Assembly (NCBI RefSeq): GCF_945873775.1
Contig: NZ_CAMCEC010000008.1
Coordinates: 1-64,000, forward strand
DNA length: 64,000 nt
Direction of reading: 5' to 3'
From: an uncultured Treponema sp.
GTDB lineage: Bacteria > Spirochaetota > Spirochaetia > Treponematales > Treponemataceae
Under the pieces are notes generated by a model. That model worked only from the letters and a program-made list of their open reading frames with translations, did no database searches and was not told the DNA's origin. Shown here one piece after another: positions 9,260-19,091 of the stretch; the first letter of the stretch is position 1, and each line of letters starts with the position of its first letter. The position numbers and the translations under genes were made by a program.

Positions 9260-10612
9260 ATGAATTCTATGAACGTTGACTTAATCCGCGCGGGAAAAAC
9301 TCGTGCGATTCTGGCTTTTTCTGTTCCGGCGATAATCAGCATGGTGCTCACTTCGCTCATAAATGTGGCGGACGGATTTTTTATGGGAAACTTTATCCAC
9401 AAGGACGCGATTGCGGCGGTGAATCTGGGGCTTCCGATTATCTATCTTTTTCTTGCGACTGGGCTTATGGTTTCGGTGGGCGGCTCGGTTATTGCCGGAA
9501 TGTTGATGGGAAGAAAGGACGAAAAAAGCTGCCGTTCTGTTTTCAGCCAGACGATTGCAACCTGTGCGGCATCTTCCGTTCTTTTGAGCGTGGTCATGTT
9601 TTTTCTTTTGCGGACGATTCTTGCCGTTCTTGGCGCAAAAGGAGATGTCGCGCAATATTTTCTTCAATATTATGCAATTCTTCTTTTTGAGCTTCCGGTT
9701 ATGACCGTGAACGCCTCGCTTGGAATGTTCGTGCGTGCGGAAGGGTGTCCGCAGTTCTACATGGGCGTTACGGCTTTCACCTGTGTGCTGAACATTCTGC
9801 TCGACTGGCTTTTTACGGCAGTATTCGGATTTGGAGTTCGCGGAATTGCGGCGGCTTCTCTTGTTTCGGCAGTTCTGGGATTCGCTTTTCTTGTGGCTTA
9901 CTTTGCGAAAAAGGCGCGTGTGTTCAAATTCGTCAAGTTCCGTTTTGACCGCAAGATTTTCAAAAGCACAATGCTCAACGGACTTTCGGAATTCATCGGC
10001 GAACTTTCAATGTGCATCAGCATGGCGGCTTACAACTTTGTGATTATGAAGCGGATTGGAGTTGACGGAGTTACAGCGTTCACGGTCGTAGGCTACACGG
10101 CTTACGTTTTCAGCATGATTGTCTGCGGATTCGGACAGGGAATGGCTCCGCTTGCAAGCTTTGTCTACGGTGCAAAGGAAAAACTTTTGGCACGAAATCT
10201 TTTTACGCGGACAGTTCTTCTTGTGCTTGCGGCAGGATGCGCGACAGTCGCGTTTGTCGGATTCGGCTCAGGCTGGTACAGCAGAATTTTTGTGAGCGAC
10301 ACGGCGGTTCAGCAGATGATAAAAAGCGGAATTCTGATTTTTATGTGGGACTTTGTTCTGTGCGGATTCAACGCAATCGCCTCGTTCTACTTTACGTCAA
10401 TCGGAAAAGCAAAAGAGTCGGCGGTGATTTCAAGTGCACGCGGACTTGTGATTCTTCTTGCCGCAATCTTTGTTCTTCCGGCATTATTCGGCATGAACGG
10501 AGTGTGGCTCACCTCGCCCGCAACGGAAATCCTCACGCTTGCAATCACGCTCTTCTATCTGAAAAAAGACAGAACGGAAATTGGCAGCGCAAAACCGACG
10601 GAAAAAATGTAA
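9260..10612 (+). CDS. MATE-family multidrug exporter
   Basis: A 450-aa integral membrane protein with about 12 hydrophobic segments and the MATE pattern of two similar halves (first half starts AFSVPAIISMVLTSLINVADGFFMG; the second half has FIGELSMCISMAAYNFVIM). MATE proteins export cationic drugs or metabolites using Na+ or H+ gradients. AGGGG lies 6 nt before the start. It is transcribed alone, with a MITE-like element and a convergent second MATE gene downstream. The substrate is unknown. Confidence 0.88.
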   Translation: MNSMNVDLIRAGKTRAILAFSVPAIISMVLTSLINVADGFFMGNFIHKDAIAAVNLGLPIIYLFLATGLMVSVGGSVIAGMLMGRKDEKSCRSVFSQTIATCAASSVLLSVVMFFLLRTILAVLGAKGDVAQYFLQYYAILLFELPVMTVNASLGMFVRAEGCPQFYMGVTAFTCVLNILLDWLFTAVFGFGVRGIAAASLVSAVLGFAFLVAYFAKKARVFKFVKFRFDRKIFKSTMLNGLSEFIGELSMCISMAAYNFVIMKRIGVDGVTAFTVVGYTAYVFSMIVCGFGQGMAPLASFVYGAKEKLLARNLFTRTVLLVLAAGCATVAFVGFGSGWYSRIFVSDTAVQQMIKSGILIFMWDFVLCGFNAIASFYFTSIGKAKESAVISSARGLVILLAAIFVLPALFGMNGVWLTSPATEILTLAITLFYLKKDRTEIGSAKPTEKM

Positions 10613-10632
10613 TCCCAAAAAGACTGCCAGAC

Positions 10633-10723
10633 TGTCATTATCGGGCTTGACCCTGCGATGTTTCTGAAAGAAACTCGGTTGATAATCCATTGGAAAGATT
10701 GCCGTGTCAAGCACGGCAATGAC
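10633..10723 (+). repeat. MITE-like element, copy A
   Basis: A 91-bp element with 19-bp terminal inverted repeats (16 of 19 match) beginning TGTCATTATCGGGCTTGAC. It holds a perfect 9-bp hairpin at 10698-10720 (ATTGCCGTG / CACGGCAAT). A second copy lies inverted at 16778-16876. It lies between convergent MATE genes. Confidence 0.8.
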
Positions 10724-10762
10724 AAAAAAAACGATGACAAACTTGCTGCCATGGGAATTACA

Positions 10763-12094
10763 CTATAATCTAAAGTTTCTTTTCCTAAGAATGCAAAATG
10801 CAATTACACAAACTATTACCGAAAGCAAAGAGCCGCACGCCGTTGCAATTCCCATCGGAAACAAGTTCTCAGGAAAAAGTTTTGACATAAAATATGCGCC
10901 GGGCACACGGACAAGCACAATCGAAAGCAAGTTATGCAAAAATGAAATTCCAGATTTTCCAAGCGCGCAAAAATATCCGCTAAAGCTAAAATGTATTCCG
11001 CCAAGAAAACAGTCCCAGATGTAACCGCGCAAATATTGAGCACCCAAAGCAATTACAACAGAATCCGCAGTAAAAAGAGCTACAAAAGAAGAAGCTGAAA
11101 ACTGAATCAAAACAGCCATCACAAGTCCAAATCCGGTTGCAATAAAAGATGCAAAGCGCAACGTGGAATTTGCACGGTCATATTTTTTTGCTCCGATATT
11201 TTGAGAAGCAAGCGCAGAAACAGTTGAAAGCATTGACGAAGGAACAAGGAACATAAAGCTCATTATTTTTTCAACAATTCCAACAGCGGCGGCATCTGCA
11301 AGTCCTCGTCTGTTTGCAATTATGGTAATCAAAATAAAAGAAATCTGAATAAATCCATCTTGCATTGCAACAGGAAAACCAATCTTCAAAACAGGCAAGA
11401 CAATTTCACGGCGCAAAACAAAATCACTGCGTTCAACAGAAATAAGTTTTCGTTTTATGATTACAGCCAACGCAATCGCCACGCTTACAGCCTGAGAAAG
11501 TGTTGTTCCAAGTGCAGCTCCAGCAGGTCCAAGTTTCAGCGCGCCCATAAAAATGTAATCGAAAATTATATTTGCAACGCAAGCAACCGCAATAAAATAC
11601 ATTGGGCTTTTTGAATCTCCAAGCCCACGGAAAATCGAACTGATTATATTGTACGCTGTAATAAAAGGAATCCCTGCAAAGCAAATTGAAAGATAAAGAA
11701 AAGTTCCATTAACTGCCTGTTCAGGTGTAGACATTGCAAAAACAATCCGACGCGCAAAAAGAAGCAGAGTCAAAGCAAGAGCAACAGAAATCAGCATAAA
11801 AAGCGTTGCGGTATTTCCAACCGTGCGTGAGGCAGATTTTTTATCTTCCGCGCCAACCGCCCTTGCAATTATAACTGTAGAACCCATCGAAAGTCCCACA
11901 ATCATAACCGTAATCATGTGCATGACTTGGCTTCCTATTGAAACAGCAGTAGTTTGCTCCACACCTCCAAACTGCCCGATTATAAAAAGATCCGCCATTC
12001 CGTAAAGAGTCTGCAAAAAATATGAAAGAAGAAAAGGCAAAGAAAAACAGACAACATTTTTAAAAACGCTGCCCGAAGTAAGATTTTTTTCCAT
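10763..12094 (-). CDS. MATE-family exporter (second, DinF/NorM-like)
   Basis: A 443-aa membrane protein of the MATE family, distinct from the one at 9260. Signatures include SLPFLLSYFLQTLYGMADLFIIG near residue 18 and VGLSMGSTVIIARAVGAEDK near 62, with about 12 membrane segments. This subfamily (with LPSSMLSTVSALASQNIGAKK in the C-half) is common in gut anaerobes. It converges on the first MATE gene. Direction and substrate class are assigned from family only. Confidence 0.88.
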   Translation of the reverse strand: MEKNLTSGSVFKNVVCFSLPFLLSYFLQTLYGMADLFIIGQFGGVEQTTAVSIGSQVMHMITVMIVGLSMGSTVIIARAVGAEDKKSASRTVGNTATLFMLISVALALTLLLFARRIVFAMSTPEQAVNGTFLYLSICFAGIPFITAYNIISSIFRGLGDSKSPMYFIAVACVANIIFDYIFMGALKLGPAGAALGTTLSQAVSVAIALAVIIKRKLISVERSDFVLRREIVLPVLKIGFPVAMQDGFIQISFILITIIANRRGLADAAAVGIVEKIMSFMFLVPSSMLSTVSALASQNIGAKKYDRANSTLRFASFIATGFGLVMAVLIQFSASSFVALFTADSVVIALGAQYLRGYIWDCFLGGIHFSFSGYFCALGKSGISFLHNLLSIVLVRVPGAYFMSKLFPENLFPMGIATACGSLLSVIVCVIAFCILRKRNFRL

Positions 12095-12339
12095 AGTGAA
12101 AGATTATAAATATTCCAACGTTATAAAATCAAGAGATTTTGTCTTTCTGCTAGCTTCCCTAAATAAGTGCGATTTTCAAAATAAAACTCCTGTTTAACAT
12201 TGCATTAATAAAAAGCTAACAAATTATGAAGATACTTATAAATAATTATACAATTTAGAACTTTTTAATTCTATTCAGTAAATATATTTACAAAAATATT
12301 GACAAGATATATTATCAACTTTGAAGGTAGGATTTACAA

Positions 12340-14202
12340 ATGAAATCTATAAAAACCATAGTTCTTGCATTTTGCATTTCTCTCATAGCAGTTGCCAGCA
12401 TCGGAATAATCAGCACTTTAAAAATCGGAATTGGAAAAATCCAAAAGTTCAGCACAGAAAGCGTAAGGTCAGAACGCATGAAAGGCTACGATGATTCTGT
12501 GAAATTTCAAATTCAAAATGCAGTTTCAATTTTAAAAACTTTTTATGAAGAAGAGCAAAACGGAACTCTTTCGCATGAACAGGCTCAAAAAGAAGCAATC
12601 AAAGTTATAAAAAATATCCGCTACGGAGACGACAGTTCCGGCTACTTTTGGATTGACGCGACAGACTGCACATTGATTGCCCATCCGATTCTTCCGCAGA
12701 ACGAAGGACAGAACCGCAAAGATCTTACAGACAAGAACGGCGTAACAATAATTCAGAAAATTCTCAGCGTTGTAAATGCAAGCGAAGAAGGCGGCTTCAG
12801 TGAATTTTATTTTACAAAGTCGGACGGAATAACAGTCGCTCCAAAAAGAACATATTCAATGCTGTTCAAGCCATGGAACTGGATTGTGAGCAGCGGAAAT
12901 TATTATGACGACATAAACGTTGAGCTTCAGCAAATTGAAAATGAAGTCAGAACGCACTTTTCAAAACTTCTGCTTTACATTTTTGAAACAATGGCAGTTG
13001 TGCTGGTCGCCGCAATTTTTGTAAGCCTTTTCTTCTCCAAAAAATTTTCAAAGCCGATTGAAGAAACCGCGCGCATTCTTGAAAAAATGGCAGCTGGAAA
13101 TCTTACGCTTAGACTTTCAACACAAAAAGGAAAAAATGAAATCAGCAAAATGAGGCGCAGCATAAACGCTTTCACAGAATCAATAAACAAAATGGTCGCC
13201 GTTTCAAAGCAGAACATCGTTTCGCTAAACCAAGTTGCTGAAAATCTGAACGAAAACAGCTCTGGAATTTCATCAGAGATAAAGCAAATTTCTGACAATT
13301 CCTTAGAACTTGCAGACCAGGCAAAAATGCAGCTGGACACAGTTTCACTTACAGTCGGCACAATGGGAAAAATGAGTTCAATTACAAATCAGCTTTCCGC
13401 GCAGATTCATGATCAAAACGATGCTCTTTCCCAAAGTTCCGCGGCTGTAGAGGAAATGATTTCAAACATAAAGTCAATTACAGAAAACATTGATAAATTC
13501 GGCAACAGCTTCAACAAGCTTTCTTCGGATTCAGAAGACGGAAAAAACAAAATAGAAAATGTAATAAAGCTCATAGATTCTGTTTCAGCTGAATCTAAAA
13601 AACTTTTGGACACAAACAAAGTAATTGAGTCTGTTGCCCAGCAAACAAATCTTCTTGCCATGAACGCCGCAATCGAAGCCGCGCACGCAGGTGAAGCAGG
13701 AAAAGGTTTCGCAGTTGTCGCTGAAGAAATCCGCAAGCTTTCTGAAAACACAACGGAGCAGTCGCATTACATAAAGCAGACGCTTTCTTCCGTAATTGAA
13801 AACATTGACGAAGTTACAAATGCGGCAAGTAGCGCAGGTCTTACATTTGGTGAAATCGTAAATCAAATTTCAAGCGATGATTCTTTAATCACAGAAATTC
13901 GTTCATCTATGGAAGAGCAGTCAATCGGAAGCAAGCAGATTGTAGATGCTCTCGGAAACATAAAGGATACAACGCATACTATAATTGAAAATTCAAAGCA
14001 AATGAATTCAGGAATTGAAAATGTCGTTGCACAAGTAAAGGAACTTGAAAACGCCGCTCAAAATTTGTCTTCAAAAACTGACGAAATAAAAAAATCTACT
14101 CAAATAATAAATTCCAATGCGGACAAACTTATCGGCATGGCTTCTGAAAACAAAAAGTTTGCAAAGGAACTTTCAGTTCAGACAGAAAAATATATTGTGT
14201 AA
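12340..14202 (+). CDS. methyl-accepting chemotaxis protein, Cache sensor
   Basis: A 620-aa chemoreceptor. TM1 is at about residues 7-29, a periplasmic single-Cache-type sensor at about 35-195 ([37 protein letters not shown]), TM2 at about 203-228, HAMP at about 229-282, and the cytoplasmic signalling hairpin from about 300 to the end. The hairpin tip is near residue 430 ([20 protein letters not shown]), which contacts CheA and CheW. This Cache motif class typically binds small organic acids; the ligand here is unknown. AGGTAGGA precedes the start. It is monocistronic, and no che genes are in the window. Confidence 0.92.
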   Translation: MKSIKTIVLAFCISLIAVASIGIISTLKIGIGKIQKFSTESVRSERMKGYDDSVKFQIQNAVSILKTFYEEEQNGTLSHEQAQKEAIKVIKNIRYGDDSSGYFWIDATDCTLIAHPILPQNEGQNRKDLTDKNGVTIIQKILSVVNASEEGGFSEFYFTKSDGITVAPKRTYSMLFKPWNWIVSSGNYYDDINVELQQIENEVRTHFSKLLLYIFETMAVVLVAAIFVSLFFSKKFSKPIEETARILEKMAAGNLTLRLSTQKGKNEISKMRRSINAFTESINKMVAVSKQNIVSLNQVAENLNENSSGISSEIKQISDNSLELADQAKMQLDTVSLTVGTMGKMSSITNQLSAQIHDQNDALSQSSAAVEEMISNIKSITENIDKFGNSFNKLSSDSEDGKNKIENVIKLIDSVSAESKKLLDTNKVIESVAQQTNLLAMNAAIEAAHAGEAGKGFAVVAEEIRKLSENTTEQSHYIKQTLSSVIENIDEVTNAASSAGLTFGEIVNQISSDDSLITEIRSSMEEQSIGSKQIVDALGNIKDTTHTIIENSKQMNSGIENVVAQVKELENAAQNLSSKTDEIKKSTQIINSNADKLIGMASENKKFAKELSVQTEKYIV

Positions 14203-14338
14203 CTAAGTTTTCACAAGTCGCCCAACGCATTTTCTCCTTGTAAAATTATTGCGATTCCGTATTTGCCCCCCCCTTGACGCATGACAAAACTGTGCAGAAA
14301 ATGTCAGGAGCGGATTTTGATTCTGATTTATCCTGATG

Positions 14339-14380
14339 ATGTGCCGCGAATCGGCAAGGCTGGGGAATGTCGCGGCACAT
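14339..14380 (+). promoter_or_regulatory. stem-loop upstream of AraC gene
   Basis: A perfect 11-bp inverted repeat (ATGTGCCGCGA / TCGCGGCACAT) with a 20-nt loop, 25 nt before the ATG at 14406, is followed by A7 and T6 runs. It could be an operator, an attenuator, or a terminator for the minus strand. Confidence 0.5.
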
Positions 14381-14405
14381 AAAAAAACTTTTTTAGGGGA
14401 AGAAA

Positions 14406-15302
14406 ATGGAATGGCTTACGGCGATGAAAAAGTCAATCGCTTTTATGGAGGCTCATCTTTGCGACGGAATTTCTGCCGATGACGTTGCGGCGGAAATCTT
14501 TATGTCTCCGTTCTACTTTCAGCGCGGATTCAAGATTCTGACCGAGATGACGCCAGCCGAGTACATCAGGAACAGGCGGCTTTATCTTGCGGCTCTTGAC
14601 GTTCTGGGCGGAAAGGAAAAAGTGATTGACATTGCGCTCAAGTACCGCTACGAGACTCCCGAAAGCTTTACGCGCGCGTTCACGAGATTTCACGGAGTTT
14701 CGCCGGTTCAGTTAAAAAATTCGCCTGAGTCGCTTCACGTTTTTCTTCCGCTGAAAATCACGATTTCCATCACAGGAGGAAACAAAATGGAAAAACTTGA
14801 CTTTGCGGTAAGCCCGATGTTCGGCTTCAAGGTGATTGGCTTTGAGAGGATTTTTGACCCGGAAACTTCATACTCCGAGATTCCGAAATTCTGGGACGAG
14901 CTTCGCGAGAAATATCTTGGCGCGGTCTGGAGCGGAAAAAAGGACTTGTCGGAGATTGGGCGTGCGGTCAAGGAAAACTGCGTCGGCGAGTACGGAGTGT
15001 GCATTGACGACATCGGCGGCGGAAAGTTCCGCTATCTGGTTGCAGGAAAATACTGCGGCGGCAAAGTTCCGGCCGGAATGACGCTCTTTGAGTTCCCGGA
15101 CTTGGAATGGGCAAAGTTCAGTTGCGTCGGCCCGGTGCCGAATGCCCTTCAGAGCGTGAACACGCGAATCTTCAGGGAATGGCTTCCTGGCAATCCCGAC
15201 TACGAGATGTCGGCAGGCTACAACATCGAATGGTACGACTGCGACTCGATGAACGGCGAGGACTACAAAAGCGCAATCTGGATTCCTGTAAAACGGAAGT
15301 AG
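14406..15302 (+). CDS. AraC-family regulator with effector-binding domain
   Basis: A 298-aa protein with the same architecture as the regulator at 4416 but only distant in sequence. It has N-terminal double HTH (ISADDVAAEIFMSPFYFQRGF, then KVIDIALKYRYETPESFTRAF), then from about residue 125 an effector-binding domain (FKVIGFERIF, PKFWDELREKY, PDYEMSAGYNIEWY). An internal GGAGGAAACAAAATG at the domain junction (14776-14789) could start a free-standing effector domain. AGGGGAAGAAA precedes the ATG. The ligand is unknown. It is followed directly by a 41-bp repeat array. Confidence 0.87.
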   Translation: MEWLTAMKKSIAFMEAHLCDGISADDVAAEIFMSPFYFQRGFKILTEMTPAEYIRNRRLYLAALDVLGGKEKVIDIALKYRYETPESFTRAFTRFHGVSPVQLKNSPESLHVFLPLKITISITGGNKMEKLDFAVSPMFGFKVIGFERIFDPETSYSEIPKFWDELREKYLGAVWSGKKDLSEIGRAVKENCVGEYGVCIDDIGGGKFRYLVAGKYCGGKVPAGMTLFEFPDLEWAKFSCVGPVPNALQSVNTRIFREWLPGNPDYEMSAGYNIEWYDCDSMNGEDYKSAIWIPVKRK

Positions 15303-15344
15303 GGGAAGAAGCGATTTTTCTTGACTGCAAGCACTTTTATTCAG

Positions 15345-15590
15345 CGTCATTTTAACGTTTGCTTTCCGCACGTAATTTTATAAAACGTTAAAATGACGTT
15401 TCTTGACCTGACGCAATTTCTTCAAACGTTATTTTGATTTTCTTTGACCACAAGCATTTTCATTCAGCGTTATTTTAACGTTTACCGACCGCACATAATT
15501 TCATAAAACGTTATAATAGCGCTCGCTGTCCGTAAGCAATTTCTCCTTGCGTTACTGTAATTCTCTTGACCAGCAAGTGATTTTTCAATT
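15345..15590. repeat. 41-bp periodic intergenic array 2
   Basis: CGTT-type cores begin at 15345, 15386, 15427, 15468, 15509 and 15550, each exactly 41 bp apart. The best cores read AACGTTATTTTAACGTT or its complement-like variant. Spacers are related (YTGACCGCACGTAATTTTAT). It fills the gap between the AraC and DUF362 genes. Confidence 0.92.
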
Positions 15591-15724
15591 TATTTAATCA
15601 ATTTAGATTATTGACAACTTACGTTAATTGTATTAAATATATTTTTAGTTACAGTTTGTAACTAATTCGGCTTTAATTCATTCTATTTTTATACAGATTT
15701 TTTTTACCACGCTTTGGGGGAATT

Positions 15725-16756
15725 ATGAAAAACATGAAAAAACGGATTATTTCTTTGCTTGCGGTTTTGGTTTCTGCAGTTGCGCTTTTTGCTCAGGCTG
15801 AAAACTACAAGACTTATGAAACTTCGGATAAAAACGCGCCGGTTGTTTATTTTACGTGCGAAATTACGCCTGAAAGTCTTGTGAAAGTCTACAAGGCGAT
15901 GGGCTGGCAGCCGCACGGAAAAGTCGGTGTAAAAATCAGCACTGGCGAGCCTCCTGCTTCAAATTATCTTCGTCCTTCTTTGATTGGAAAACTTGTAAAG
16001 GACGAGCTTTCTGGAACAATCGTTGAATGTAACACAGCCTACGGCGGAAGCCGCGCATCAAATGCGATGCACAAGCAGGTTGTGAAAGACCACGGATTTT
16101 TGGACATCGCGCCTTTTGATTTGCTTGACGAGGACGGAGAGTTGGAGATTCCTGTGAACGGCGGAAAAAACTTGAAAGTCGATTACGTCGGTTCGCATTT
16201 TAAGAATTACGATTCGTATTTGGTTTTGTCGCACTTTAAGGGACACGCAATGGCAGGATTCGGCGGCGCAATCAAGAATCTTTCAATCGGATTTGGAAGC
16301 GGAACTTCATCAAAAAAATCCGGCAAGGCTTTGATTCATTCAGGCGGAAGAAGTCTGGACAGCGGCTTTTGGGGATTTACTCAAGGCTCTGCGAATCAGG
16401 ATTTGTTCACTGAAAGCATGGCGGAAGCTGCAAAAGGCGTTTGCGACTACATGGGAAACGAAAAAGGAATCGCATTTGTGAATGTTATGAACCGCATTTC
16501 AATTGACTGCGACTGCAACGGCCGTCCTCACGAGCCAGAAATGAAAGACATCGGAATTCTTGCTTCAACAGACCCGCTTGCAATTGACCAGGCTGCAATC
16601 GATATGATTTACACTTACAAGAACAAGGAAGGAGATTCCGCAAAATCCCTCATAAACAGAATTGAACAGAGAAACGGCCGCCACGCTTTGGAGCACGCCG
16701 CGGAAATCGGACTTGGAAAAGGCACAAGAAACTACAGGCTTGTTGAGATTAAATAG
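15725..16756 (+). CDS. exported DUF362-family protein
   Basis: A 343-aa protein with a signal peptide (KKRIISLLAVLVSAVALFAQ) and a DUF362 domain over the rest. The family hallmark SHFKGHAMAGFGGAIKNLSI is near residue 165, with ISIDCDCNGRPHEPEMKDIG near 262 and DPLAIDQAAIDMI near 285. Many relatives carry added ferredoxin CxxC motifs; this one has none. The function of the family is not established. GGGGGAATT precedes the ATG. It lies upstream of a cyclophilin-like protein, a permease and the lar genes, but a MITE-like copy separates them, so co-transcription is uncertain. Confidence 0.82.
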   Translation: MKNMKKRIISLLAVLVSAVALFAQAENYKTYETSDKNAPVVYFTCEITPESLVKVYKAMGWQPHGKVGVKISTGEPPASNYLRPSLIGKLVKDELSGTIVECNTAYGGSRASNAMHKQVVKDHGFLDIAPFDLLDEDGELEIPVNGGKNLKVDYVGSHFKNYDSYLVLSHFKGHAMAGFGGAIKNLSIGFGSGTSSKKSGKALIHSGGRSLDSGFWGFTQGSANQDLFTESMAEAAKGVCDYMGNEKGIAFVNVMNRISIDCDCNGRPHEPEMKDIGILASTDPLAIDQAAIDMIYTYKNKEGDSAKSLINRIEQRNGRHALEHAAEIGLGKGTRNYRLVEIK

Positions 16757-16777
16757 TGGTTTAATAAGGTTCAAAAT

Positions 16778-16876
16778 GTCATTGCCGTACTTGATACGGC
16801 AATCTATAAACGTATGTATTTAGATTATCGGCCGAGTTTCTTTTAAAAACATCACAGGGGCAAGCCCGATAATGAC
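16778..16876 (-). repeat. MITE-like element, copy B (inverted)
   Basis: A 99-bp copy of the 10633 element in the opposite orientation. Its hairpin at 16781-16803 is ATTGCCGTA / TACGGCAAT with a 5-nt loop; relative to copy A, one stem pair has changed on both sides (G-C to A-T). Confidence 0.8.
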
Positions 16877-16898
16877 ATGGAGTTTGGAGGCGCAACGT

Positions 16899-17339
16899 AT
16901 GAAAAAAAAATTGCTTTTATTTTTATTCGGTGCTGCTTTGGCGGCGAGCTCGTGCGCCTTTGCGGAAAATGCCGTAACCGTAAATGGGGAAATCATGAAA
17001 ATCAGCGTTTCAGACGGAAAAAATAAAATCATTTATGAACTGAACTCAAGCGAGCAGAGCAAATCGCTTTACAGTCAGCTTCCGCTTGAAGTACAGATTG
17101 AAAACTACAGCACAAACGAAAAAATATTTTATCCGAAAGAAAAACTTCCGCTAAAAAACGGAGTTGAAGGCTCAGGCGATTCAGGAACGTTGGCGTATTT
17201 TTCACCCTGGGGAAATGTCGTTCTTTTTTACGGAAAATTCAATGAATATCCCGGACTTTTTATTCTTGGAAAATCTGTCAGCGGCGCGGAGAATATAAAA
17301 AATCTTTCAGGCATTGTGAATGTGGAAGCGGAAAAATAA
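16899..17339 (+). CDS. exported cyclophilin-like fold protein
   Basis: A 146-aa protein. The start at 16899 is preferred over the upstream in-frame ATG at 16872: it has GGAGG 8 nt before and begins a signal peptide (KKKLLLFLFGAALAASSC), which may be a lipoprotein signal (Cys19) or end at AFA. The mature part resembles the bacterial cyclophilin-like family (LYSQLPLEVQIENYSTNEKI, then LAYFSPWGNVVLFYGKF, then LFILGKSVSGAENI). Function is unknown. Its stop directly abuts the permease start, so the two are translationally linked. Confidence 0.72.
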   Translation: MKKKLLLFLFGAALAASSCAFAENAVTVNGEIMKISVSDGKNKIIYELNSSEQSKSLYSQLPLEVQIENYSTNEKIFYPKEKLPLKNGVEGSGDSGTLAYFSPWGNVVLFYGKFNEYPGLFILGKSVSGAENIKNLSGIVNVEAEK

Positions 17340-18218
17340 ATGTTAGAAATTATTCAGCGAGAAGCGGTTTATCTTTGGTATTATTTTGACCTGCAGCTGC
17401 GTCAGATTTTCTGGTACTGGGTGCTTGGAATGTTGATTGGCTCTGCGGTATCGGTTTTTGCGAAAAACTACATTCATAGGGCGGCGGAAATTCTTGGCGC
17501 AAAAGTTCCGGGAATTGCTGGAATTGTTTTCGCTTCTGTTTTGGGAATCGCAAGCCCGCTCTGTATGTATGGAACAATTCCAATCTGCGCTGCTTTTTCA
17601 CGAAAGGGAATAAAGGACGATTTTCTTGCCGCGTTTATGATGAGCTCGATTCTTCTGAATCCTCAGCTGATTATTTATTCGGCGGCTCTTGGGCGGACAA
17701 TGCTTTTCGTGCGGATTGCAAGCTGTTTTCTGATGGGAATTGTCGCCGGGCTTCTTGTCCGTGTTTTTTACTGCAAAAATGAACGCTCTTCCTACTTTGA
17801 TTTTTCATCTTTTGACGAGCCGCACAATCACGACATAGACCCGAACATTTTCTTTCGGCTTGTAAAAAATCTTGGGCGCAACGTAAAGGCGACCGCTCCG
17901 ATGTTTTTGCTTGGAATTGTGCTTTCTGCTGTTTTTCAGCGTTATGTTCCTGCGGACGCGATGGCGAAAATTTTTGGAAAAGGAAACGAGGCGTTCGGCG
18001 TTCTTATGGCGGCGACTGTCGGAGTTCCGCTTTACGTTTGCGGCGGCGGCACGATTCTTCTTTTGCAGCAATGGCTTAGTGAAGGAATGAGCGCGGGAAG
18101 CGCGGCGGCTTTTATGCTTACGGGGCCTTCAACAAAAATCACGAATCTTGGCGCGCTTAAAATTGCGCTTGGAGCAAAGCATTTTTTCTTCTATATTATA
18201 TACGTTGTTCTGTTTTAA
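17340..18218 (+). CDS. permease of the DUF318/ArsP-like family
   Basis: A 292-aa membrane protein with about 8 hydrophobic segments and the two repeated permease motifs: GIASPLCMYGTIPICAAFSRKG near residue 63 and VPLYVCGGGTILLLQQWLSEG near residue 223. The family includes exporters of organoarsenicals and uncharacterised permeases. A short acidic, His-containing loop (DEPHNHDIDPN) separates the halves. The ATG follows the previous stop with no gap. Being upstream of larEBC, it could move nickel, a precursor or the substrate of a Lar enzyme, but that is speculation. Confidence 0.78.
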   Translation: MLEIIQREAVYLWYYFDLQLRQIFWYWVLGMLIGSAVSVFAKNYIHRAAEILGAKVPGIAGIVFASVLGIASPLCMYGTIPICAAFSRKGIKDDFLAAFMMSSILLNPQLIIYSAALGRTMLFVRIASCFLMGIVAGLLVRVFYCKNERSSYFDFSSFDEPHNHDIDPNIFFRLVKNLGRNVKATAPMFLLGIVLSAVFQRYVPADAMAKIFGKGNEAFGVLMAATVGVPLYVCGGGTILLLQQWLSEGMSAGSAAAFMLTGPSTKITNLGALKIALGAKHFFFYIIYVVLF

Positions 18219-18281
18219 TTTTTGACAGGATTTATTGTGAATCTGATTTTATAAATGCCGATAAAGGACAAGGAAAACAAT

Positions 18282-19091
18282 ATGGCTGAAGAAATTCACG
18301 AAAAATTTGAAAATCTAAAAAATTATCTTCGTTCGCTTGGAAGCGTGATGGTTGCGTTTTCTAGCGGAGTTGACTCGACATTTTTGCTGAAAGTTGCGCA
18401 CGATGTCCTTGGCGAGAATGCGGTTGCTGTTACGGCGAAATCATGCAGCTTTCCAAAGCGCGAGGCGGACGAGGCGGAATTGTTCTGCAAAAAAGAAGGA
18501 ATCCGCCATTTTACCGTGGATTCAGAAGAGCTTGATATTCCTGAATTCCGCCACAATCCAAAGAACCGTTGCTATCTCTGCAAAAAAGAGCTTTTTACAA
18601 AAATTATTTCGCTTGCACAAAAAAATAAAATCGCCTTTGTTTGCGAGGGAAGCAACATGGACGACAACGGAGATTACCGTCCGGGCTTGCAGGCAGTCGC
18701 GGAACTCGGTGTAAAAAGTCCGCTGCGCCACTGCAATTTGTACAAGGCTGAAATCCGCGAGTTCTCAAAAGAACTGAATCTTCCGACTTGGAAAAAACAG
18801 TCGTTCGCGTGCCTTTCTTCGCGCTTTCCTTATGGAGAAGAAATCAGCGAGAAAAAACTTTCAATGGTAGACAAGGCGGAACAGTTTCTTCTCGATAAAG
18901 GGTTTGGTCAGCTTAGGGTAAGAATCCACGGCGAGAATCTTGCAAGAATCGAAGTTTCCCCGGCGGAAATGGAAAAGGCATTTTTGCTCCGGGAAGAAAT
19001 TGTGAATGCATTTAAAAGCTTTGGATTTTTGTACGTTTCGCTTGACTTGCAGGGCTACAGAACCGGCTCGATGAACGAGGTTTTAAAATGA
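18282..19091 (+). CDS. larE: LarE, ATP-dependent sacrificial sulfur transferase
   Basis: A 269-aa protein. LarE supplies sulfur to the nickel-pincer nucleotide precursor after adenylation. The PP-loop (FSSGVDST) is at residues 26-33. SFACLSSRFPYG places a Cys at residue 177, matching the sacrificial Cys176 of the Lactiplantibacillus enzyme. A CYLC pair near 97-100 is an extra feature. The start at 18282 is chosen over 18255 because AAGGA lies 7 nt before it. The next gene, larB, overlaps its stop by 4 bp (ATGA). Confidence 0.9.
   Translation: MAEEIHEKFENLKNYLRSLGSVMVAFSSGVDSTFLLKVAHDVLGENAVAVTAKSCSFPKREADEAELFCKKEGIRHFTVDSEELDIPEFRHNPKNRCYLCKKELFTKIISLAQKNKIAFVCEGSNMDDNGDYRPGLQAVAELGVKSPLRHCNLYKAEIREFSKELNLPTWKKQSFACLSSRFPYGEEISEKKLSMVDKAEQFLLDKGFGQLRVRIHGENLARIEVSPAEMEKAFLLREEIVNAFKSFGFLYVSLDLQGYRTGSMNEVLK

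Noticed and set aside
15725-16756. DUF362 protein as the missing LarA client
   Set aside because: It is exported, separated from larE by other genes and a MITE-like copy, and shows no LarA motifs I could identify. Not supported from sequence alone.
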